Of a stretch of 19,103 nt of DNA, positions 14,714-19,103 are shown piece after piece. How positions within the stretch are numbered: the first letter of the stretch is position 1; each line of letters begins with the position of its first letter. The DNA is taken from positions 1-19,103 of the forward strand of contig JAUIEM010000182.1 of assembly GCA_030428695.1 (NCBI GenBank), given 5' to 3'. The notes below the pieces were generated by a model. The model saw only the letters and a program-made list of their open reading frames with translations, was not told where the DNA came from and did not search any database. This DNA is from a bacterium. GTDB lineage: Bacteria; Planctomycetota; J058; JAJDCP01. Position numbers and translations under genes: made by a program.

Positions 14714-14931
14714 GACGGGGGGCGTCGGGACGAGCCCGCGGCGTGTTCTGGTCCCGGGCTCCGAGACCAATGGACTGTGTGGTTTCCCGAGCCGAGCAGG
14801 GGAACCGTCACCGTCGACTTCCGCGAAAGGAGACCGGGTCGCGTTGCTGGTCCTTCGTGTCGAAGGGCGCGCGCGGAGGGACCCGGCACGAGCCAGCGCA
14901 GCCGATCGACCGGGCGTCGGCCGGGGGCCTC

Positions 14932-14960
14932 TTGGCTTCCTCCGACGGAGCCTCTATCAT
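14932..14960 (+). promoter_or_regulatory. Sigma70-like promoter giving a leaderless selenoprotein mRNA
   Basis: TTGGCT (14932-14937) and TATCAT (14955-14960) are 17 nt apart. The expected transcription start, about 7 nt after the -10, is the A of the ATG at 14967. No ribosome site with usable spacing precedes that ATG, which fits a leaderless message. A perfect 12-bp palindrome CATGCGCGCATG (14958-14969) spans the -10 end and the start codon and could be an operator. Confidence 0.5.
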
Positions 14961-14966
14961 GCGCGC

Positions 14967-16838
14967 ATGTCGACATCCTCCAGCCCGGTGATGGGAATCC
15001 TCGTCCTGCTCTTGCTCGGCTGCGGTCACGAGCCGCCAGGAGCCGCGCCCGTACCTCTCGCGCCCGGCGAGTTCCTCAGCCCGTTGGTGCGCTTGCAGCG
15101 CCTGCAAGGCGAAGAGGACCATCTGCACATCGACGAGCTGCGCCTGCGGGAAGACGGGCTGCTGCTGCAAGCCAGCTACACCTTCGGGGTCATCGACGCC
15201 CGCGAGCCGCACGCGATGCGGTACCTCTCCCAGGGCCTGCGCCACGAGATCCCGGGCGCGCGACGCCCGCCGGGCGCGATCCACCTCGCGTCGCGGGGCG
15301 ACCTGGTGTTCACGACCCATCGCGGCACCATCCGCAACCCCGCCTTCCTCTCCGGCTGGGACATCCGCGACCCCGCGGCGCCGGTCCAGCTGCCCGTGCT
15401 GCAGGAGCCGGGTATCAGCTACGAGGGCATCGATACCAGCGGGGATGCGCTGTTCGTGGGGTTGCACGAGGATGGCCTCGGCGTCTACCGCTTCGATCGG
15501 CTGGCGGGTTTCCGCCGCACCGCCGCGCTCTCGGGCTTCCACAACGCTTGGGGCGTGTGCGCTCGGGGCAGTCGGGTGTTCGTCGCCGACGGAGAGGGCG
15601 GACTGGTCACGGTCGACGCCGACGATCCGGACGCGCCGCGCATCGCGGGCCGCGTGCAGACCGGCGGCCTGGCCACCGACGTCGTCGTCGACGGAGACCT
15701 CGCCTATGTCGCGGCCGGCTCGGCCGGGCTGGTCGTGGTCTCGGTCGCCGACTTCGCCCGCCCGCGGATCGTCGGCCGCGCCGCGATGCCGGGCGCCGCG
15801 GTGCGGGTCGCGTACGCGGACCAGAGAGTGTTCGTCGCCGCCTGGAACGACGCCCGGGTGTACGACGTGTCCGAGCCCTCGAGGCCCCTCTTCGTCGGGG
15901 CCGTGCGGCTGACGCAGCGGGACGACGACATCGCGGACGGCGACCGGCCGGCCTCGACCTCCCGCGTGCTCGGGATCGCGGCGCGGGGCGACGACGTGTT
16001 CGTCGGCAACTGGCATGTGCTGTACTCGTACCGACTGCACGCCGAGCGGCGCGCGCCGAGCCTGCACCTGCCGGAGATGGCGGCGTTGGTCGACTTCGGA
16101 CCGCTCGCGCCGGGCGCCTCCCGCACCCTGCCTTTCGAGCTGGTCAACCAGGGCACCGCGCCGCTGACCGTCCTCCGCGCGTGGGTGGCGGGAGCGGGGA
16201 AGTCGGCGTTCGAAGTCAGTCCCCAGCAGCTCCGCATCGAGCCCGGGCAGGCCGCGACCCTGTCCCTGCGTTTCCGCCCCGGCTCCGAGCAACCCGTGGA
16301 GGCCAGCCTGGTGCTGCTCTCCGACGACCCGCTCGAGCCCCGCCGCAGCGCCTATCTGGTCGGCAACCGTCCGGGCATCGGGGTCGGTCGGCAGCTCCCG
16401 GAGACACGCGCGCGGTTGCTGGATGGGAGCGCCTGGTCGTCGACGGAGACCGCCGGCCAGGTTCTCCTGCTCAGTTACTTCGCGACCTTCTGACCTGTCT
16501 GCAGTCTGGAGTTGCCAGACATCCAAGCACGGTTTGCCGACAGATACCGCGAGCAGGGGTTGGCAGTCGTCGCCCTCGACGCCCACGACGACTGGGAGGA
16601 GATCGCCAAGCTGCGGCGCTACCAGGCCGCCCTCGGCCTGCGTATCCCGGTCGGCCTCGAAGAGACCGGGACCTACCAGGAGCTGACCCGGGCCTTCGAG
16701 GGCATCAACCCCTTTCCGGTCAACGTCATCGTCGGCAAGGACGGCCGCATCGTGTACGTCGCGCGGGAGTACGACGCGCAGACGATCCACCGGATCGTCG
16801 AGCGGGAGCTGGCCCGGAAGCCGGACCAGCCCGACTGA
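14967..16838 (+). CDS. Exported selenoprotein: LVIVD beta-propeller, Ig-like and thioredoxin-like (UPVC) lipoprotein
   Basis: I read 14967-16838 as one 623-residue protein in which the in-frame TGA at 16491-16493 encodes selenocysteine 509. The N-terminus is a lipoprotein signal with L-L-G-C19. Residues about 55-365 hold LVIVD-type propeller repeats (LVTVDADDPDAPRIAG, VVVSVADFARPRIVG, ARVYDVSEPSRPLFVG). Residues about 373-470 form an ASH/DUF1573-like Ig domain (VDFGPLAPGASRTLPF). Residues about 475-623 are a complete TlpA/redoxin domain: GQVLLLSYFATF, then U509-P-V-C512-S-L-E-L-P, then NPFPVNVIVGKDGRIVYV with cis-Pro584. The TGA replaces exactly the first Cys of the CxxC site, and a hairpin of bacterial-SECIS type follows. 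If conventional, the gene would end at 16493 without an active site and the remainder (from TTG 16512) would lack a start of the fold. It probably acts as a periplasmic or surface thiol/selenol oxidoreductase. Alternatives are a nonsense mutation or sequencing error. Confidence 0.75.
16491..16532 (+). promoter_or_regulatory. Selenocysteine UGA and bacterial SECIS-like hairpin
   Basis: The UGA occupies 16491-16493. GUCUGG (16504-16509) pairs perfectly with CCAGAC (16515-16520) around the apical loop AGUUG, which begins 16 nt after the UGA and has G in its second position. As I recall, bacterial SECIS elements place a small apical loop with an early G about 16-37 nt after the UGA. A weaker lower stem, CUGU (16495-16498) with ACGG (16529-16532), is possible. 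The hairpin lies within the thioredoxin coding sequence, as in other bacterial selenoprotein genes, where SelB would bind it. Confidence 0.6.
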
Positions 16839-16903
16839 GCCCCCCGCGAGCGAGAGGCCGGGCAGCCGAGGTCGAGGCTGGCGGTCGGGGCTCGGCGAAG
16901 CGG

Positions 16904-16920
16904 GGCGTGGGGAACACGCC
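16904..16920 (+). terminator. Hairpin after the selenoprotein gene
   Basis: GGCGTG (16904-16909), loop GGGAA, CACGCC (16915-16920) is a perfect 6-bp stem 65 nt after the stop at 16838. No U tract follows, so termination is only possible. It separates the selenoprotein gene from the hydrolase gene. Confidence 0.35.
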
Positions 16921-17001
16921 TTCGGCCAGGACGAGCGTCCTTCCGGGCGCCCCCACCAGGGCGTACACTCACGATCCCTCGCCAGCCCCTCCGGAGGCAG
17001 C

Positions 17002-17850
17002 ATGCGCCCCCGCGCGATCGCGATCCAGACCGCCGACGGCTGGACCCTGCGCGCCTCGCTCTGGCTTCCCCCGAAGCCGCGGGGCGGGATCGTGCTCGGC
17101 CACGCGATGCTCGCCAGCCGCGCCGCCTTCGACCGGCCCGAGGGGCTGGCGGCCCTGCTGCACGCGCGCGGCTTCGCGGTCCTCAACGCCGACCTGCGCG
17201 GCCACGGCGAGAGCGCGCCCCTGCCAGCGGAGGGCGCGCGCTGGACCCTCGAGGACATCGCGCTCCGCGACCTCCCCGCCCTGCTCGAGGCGCTGCGCGC
17301 CGCGGTCGACGGGCCGCTGTTCGGCGCCGGTCACAGCCTCTTCGGCAACGCCCTGTTGCTCGCGGCCGCCCGCGACCGCCTGCCGCTTCGCGGCTTCGCC
17401 GGCCTCGCCGCGAACCTGTGGCTGCCCTCGTGCACCTTCGGCCTGCGCCGCCGCCTGCGTCGCGCCGCACGTCTGACGGCCTTCGCGGCGCTGGCCTGGC
17501 CCCGCGGCTTCGTGCGCGGCAGCCTCGTCGGGCTCGGCCGCGAGGCCGTGCCGTACGCCTTCCTCGCCCAGATGCGGGACTGGTACCTCCGCGACGCCTG
17601 GACCGCGCCCGACGGCTTCGACTACCGCGCCGCGCTCGCGGCCGTCGAGCTTCCCTACCTCGGGCTGCACAGCGCCGCCGACGACGCCTGCCCACCGCAG
17701 GAGGCGCGCGCCTTCCTCGGTCCCCTGCGGCGGTGGAGCCAGGAGGTGCTGCCGGCCCGCGCCGGGGTCTCGCACATGGGCGTCGCCGCGAGCTCGCGGG
17801 CGCGTCCGCTGTGGGAGGCGCTGGCGCGGTGGATGGAGGAGCGCAGCTGA
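17002..17850 (+). CDS. Alpha/beta hydrolase, predicted serine hydrolase
   Basis: A 282-residue cytoplasmic protein of the alpha/beta-hydrolase fold; the ATG at 17002 follows GGAGG by 4 nt. The N-terminal part IAIQTADGWTLRASLWLPP and the strand GGIVLGHAMLASR with the oxyanion-region G-H are typical, as is LRGHGES (65-71). The nucleophile elbow reads G110-H-S112-L-F-G, so the residue after S-x is Phe where GxSxG has Gly. D227 or D228 (SAADDACPP) and H258 (VSHMG) complete a plausible triad. The layout recalls the predicted hydrolases of COG4757, which have unknown substrates. A cap region (about 140-205) contains a basic helix (FGLRRRLRRAARL) that may contact a membrane. The next gene, gmd, starts 37 nt later with its own promoter candidate, so shared function is not implied. 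Confidence 0.85.
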   Translation: MRPRAIAIQTADGWTLRASLWLPPKPRGGIVLGHAMLASRAAFDRPEGLAALLHARGFAVLNADLRGHGESAPLPAEGARWTLEDIALRDLPALLEALRAAVDGPLFGAGHSLFGNALLLAAARDRLPLRGFAGLAANLWLPSCTFGLRRRLRRAARLTAFAALAWPRGFVRGSLVGLGREAVPYAFLAQMRDWYLRDAWTAPDGFDYRAALAAVELPYLGLHSAADDACPPQEARAFLGPLRRWSQEVLPARAGVSHMGVAASSRARPLWEALARWMEERS

Positions 17851-17858
17851 CCGCGGTC

Positions 17859-17867
17859 TGGTATAAC
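17859..17867 (+). promoter_or_regulatory. Extended -10 promoter for gmd
   Basis: TGGTATAAC (17859-17867) matches the extended -10 form TGnTATAAT with one mismatch. The -35 region overlaps the end of the hydrolase gene and shows no good box. Transcription would start near 17874, about 14 nt before the GTG of gmd. Confidence 0.5.
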
Positions 17868-17887
17868 GGTGCGACCGGGGGGGCGCC

Positions 17888-18865
17888 GTGGCAAGGAAGG
17901 TCCTGATCACTGGAATCAACGGCCAGGATGGCTCGTATCTGGCCGAGCTGCTGCTCGCGAAGGGCTACGCGGTCCACGGCATCGTCCGCCGCCTGGACCG
18001 CGCGACGCCGGAGCAGCGGCTGTGGCGCATCGCCCCCGTGGTCGAGCGCCTGACGCTGCACTCCGCCAGCCTCGAGCGCGACGCGAGCCTGGAGGAGGTG
18101 GTCGCGGAGGTGCAGCCGGACGAGTGCTACCACCTCGCCGGCCGGAGCTTCGTCGGCTCCTCTTTCAACGATGCCGCGGCGACGCTGGACGCGAACATCC
18201 ACGGGACCCTGCAGCTGCTCTCTGCGCTCCGTCGGCACGCCCCCGCGTGCCGGGTGTGCTTCGCGGCGAGCGGCGAGATGTTCGGGAACGCCGACGAGCT
18301 GCCCCAGGTCGAGACGACCCGCTTCCAGCCCCGCACGGCCTACGGGATCTCGAAGCTCGCCGCCTTCCACCTGGTCCGCAACTTCCGCGAGACCTTCGGG
18401 ATGTTCTGCTGCAGCGGGATCCTGTTCAACCACGAGTCCCCGCGCCGCGGACCGGAGTTCCTCACCCGCAAGACGACCCGCGCGGTCGCCCGCATCGCCG
18501 CCGGAGACGGCGCGCCGCTGCAGCTCGGCAACCTCGACACCCGGCGCGACTGGGGGTTCGCCGGTGACTACGTCGAGGCGATGTGGCGCATGCTCCAGCA
18601 CGAGCGCCCCGACGACTACGTGATCGCGACCAACACCAGCCACGCGGTCCGTGACTTCGTCGCCGCGGCCTTCGCGGCGGCCGCTCTCGACTGGCGCGAG
18701 CACGTCGTGATCGACCAGGCCCTGTGCCGTCCGGCGGAGGTGGTGCACCTGCGCGGCGACTTCGCGAAGGCGCGCCGGGAGCTCGGCTGGGAGCCCAGGG
18801 TCGACTTCGCCGCCCTCGTCACGATGATGGTCGACGCCGACCGCGCACAGCTTGCGAACGACTGA
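17888..18865 (+). CDS. gmd: GDP-mannose 4,6-dehydratase
   Basis: Converts GDP-D-mannose to GDP-4-keto-6-deoxy-mannose with NADP(H), the first step towards GDP-fucose, GDP-rhamnose and related sugars for surface glycans. The 325-residue product starts at GTG 17888. It has the Rossmann signature TGINGQDGSYLAELLL (8-23, G9/G12/G15), catalytic S128 and E130 in ASGEMFG (Ser where E. coli has Thr), Y152-GIS-K156, the diagnostic GILFNHESPRRGPEFLTRK block (177-195) and DWGFAGDYVEAMW (221-233). The C-terminus RPAEVVHLRGDFAKARRELGW fits the nucleotide-sugar site. It is somewhat shorter than the usual 340-375 residues, mostly at the C-terminal end. No GDP-fucose synthase or reductase is next to it; the following gene is glutaredoxin-like, 21 nt downstream. 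Confidence 0.93.
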   Translation: MARKVLITGINGQDGSYLAELLLAKGYAVHGIVRRLDRATPEQRLWRIAPVVERLTLHSASLERDASLEEVVAEVQPDECYHLAGRSFVGSSFNDAAATLDANIHGTLQLLSALRRHAPACRVCFAASGEMFGNADELPQVETTRFQPRTAYGISKLAAFHLVRNFRETFGMFCCSGILFNHESPRRGPEFLTRKTTRAVARIAAGDGAPLQLGNLDTRRDWGFAGDYVEAMWRMLQHERPDDYVIATNTSHAVRDFVAAAFAAAALDWREHVVIDQALCRPAEVVHLRGDFAKARRELGWEPRVDFAALVTMMVDADRAQLAND

Positions 18866-18886
18866 GCCTCCACGAAAGGACACACC

Positions 18887-19103
18887 ATGACCACGCCGAC
18901 GCTCGAGCTCTACATGTTCCCCTCCTGTCCGTACTGCCAGCGCGTGCTGCGCGTGATCGATGAGCTCGGGGTCGAGATCCCGACGGTCGACATCCACGCG
19001 AGCCGCGAGGCCTACAAGGCGTACGCCGAGCGCACTGGCGGGAAGACGATGGTGCCCTGCCTGTTCATCGACGGCGAGCCGATGTGGGAGAGCCTCGACA
19101 TCG
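18887..19103 (+). CDS. Glutaredoxin-like or GST N-terminal domain protein (partial)
   Basis: The gene is cut by the window end after 72 codons. The ATG at 18887 has AAAGGA (18875-18880) 6 nt upstream. The start is a glutaredoxin-type thioredoxin fold: TLELYMFPS, then C14-P-Y-C17, a helix, VDIHASREAYKAYAERTGG, and the cis-proline segment MVPCLFIDGEPMWES with Pro57. The intact CPYC site points to a dithiol glutaredoxin; GST-like proteins with a C-terminal helical domain share this start and cannot be ruled out without the rest. It would reduce disulfides or glutathione mixed disulfides in the cytoplasm. It follows gmd closely and may be co-transcribed. Confidence 0.85.
   Translation, partial: MTTPTLELYMFPSCPYCQRVLRVIDELGVEIPTVDIHASREAYKAYAERTGGKTMVPCLFIDGEPMWESLDI

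Larger units (their letters stand above)
14621..14966. other. 346-nt divergent intergenic region
   Basis: The space between the DUF1592 gene (leftward) and the selenoprotein gene (rightward). Near the left end are two palindromes in the DUF1592 leader and an extended -10 site; at the right end is a TTGGCT/TATCAT promoter pair abutting the start codon. In the middle, about 14720-14930, I see only weak pairings such as TGGTC...GACCA near 14747-14767 and no convincing gene. Confidence 0.6.

Noticed and set aside
14844..14966. An upstream extension of the selenoprotein frame
   Set aside because: The lipoprotein signal begins at 14967 and the promoter boxes lie inside the extension.
16512..16838. 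A separate 108-residue thioredoxin-like gene starting at TTG 16512
   Set aside because: It would begin after the active site, lack the first strand of the fold and have no ribosome site; the missing part lies in the same frame directly before the TGA.
16964..16969. TACACT as a -10 box for the alpha/beta hydrolase
   Set aside because: Only a weak match with no usable -35 box or TG extension, so not listed as a promoter.
12683..17476. A 1597-codon plus-strand open frame across DUF1592, the selenoprotein and the hydrolase
   Set aside because: It runs antisense or out of frame through genes with clear domains and has no recognisable domain itself.
1..19103. tRNA, rRNA, CRISPR arrays, transposases and phage genes
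   Set aside because: Looked for and not seen; no cloverleaf, spaced repeat array or mobile-element gene is evident.

Overview
The window is a visibly GC-rich bacterial chromosome segment with tightly packed genes, several GTG or TTG starts and many start/stop overlaps. The DUF1592 plus DUF1552 gene pair, an ECF sigma factor with a zinc-finger anti-sigma domain, a PAS/PAS hybrid histidine kinase and an LVIVD-repeat lipoprotein together suggest an environmental Gram-negative such as a Myxococcota, Planctomycetota or related lineage. No rRNA or marker gene is present, so this placement is an inference. I see no phage, transposase or CRISPR.

Layout. Positions 1-4197 (minus strand): a penicillin-acylase-family hydrolase (4197-1933) overlaps a small lipoprotein (1936-1298) by ATGA. 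A strong hairpin follows, then a separate promoter and a MacB/FtsX-type ABC permease (1201-5). Positions 4349-5434 (plus): an orphan helical protein of unknown function. Positions 5435-6036: an accessory-looking strip with a nested inverted repeat (REP/BIME- or MITE-like), a small ORF that may be a truncated RelE/YafQ-like toxin, and a terminator. Positions 8705-6037 (minus): an ECF sigma factor overlapped by GTGA with a gene that fuses an anti-sigma zinc finger, one membrane segment or lipobox, and a YfbK-like von Willebrand A domain. Divergent from it is a soluble hybrid histidine kinase (8818-11025), whose stop codon interlocks with that of the DUF1552 gene at a CTAG. The DUF1592 and DUF1552 genes (14620-11022, minus) overlap by ATGA.

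Positions 14967-16838 (plus) hold the main discovery candidate. A lipoprotein with an LVIVD beta-propeller and an Ig-like domain appears to stop at a TGA (16491-16493). The same frame continues through that TGA into a complete TlpA/thioredoxin-like domain, and the TGA sits exactly at the first cysteine of the CxxC active site (U-P-V-C). A 6-bp stem with an AGUUG loop follows 16 nt after the TGA, at the distance expected of a bacterial SECIS. I therefore annotate one 623-residue exported selenoprotein with Sec509, not two genes or a pseudogene.

Positions 17002-19103 (plus): an alpha/beta hydrolase, GDP-mannose 4,6-dehydratase with its own extended -10 promoter, and the start of a glutaredoxin-like gene cut by the window end. 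Several genes make envelope or exported proteins (acylase, lipoproteins, permease, DUF1592/1552, vWA anti-sigma, GDP-sugar synthesis), but no single pathway ties the whole window together.
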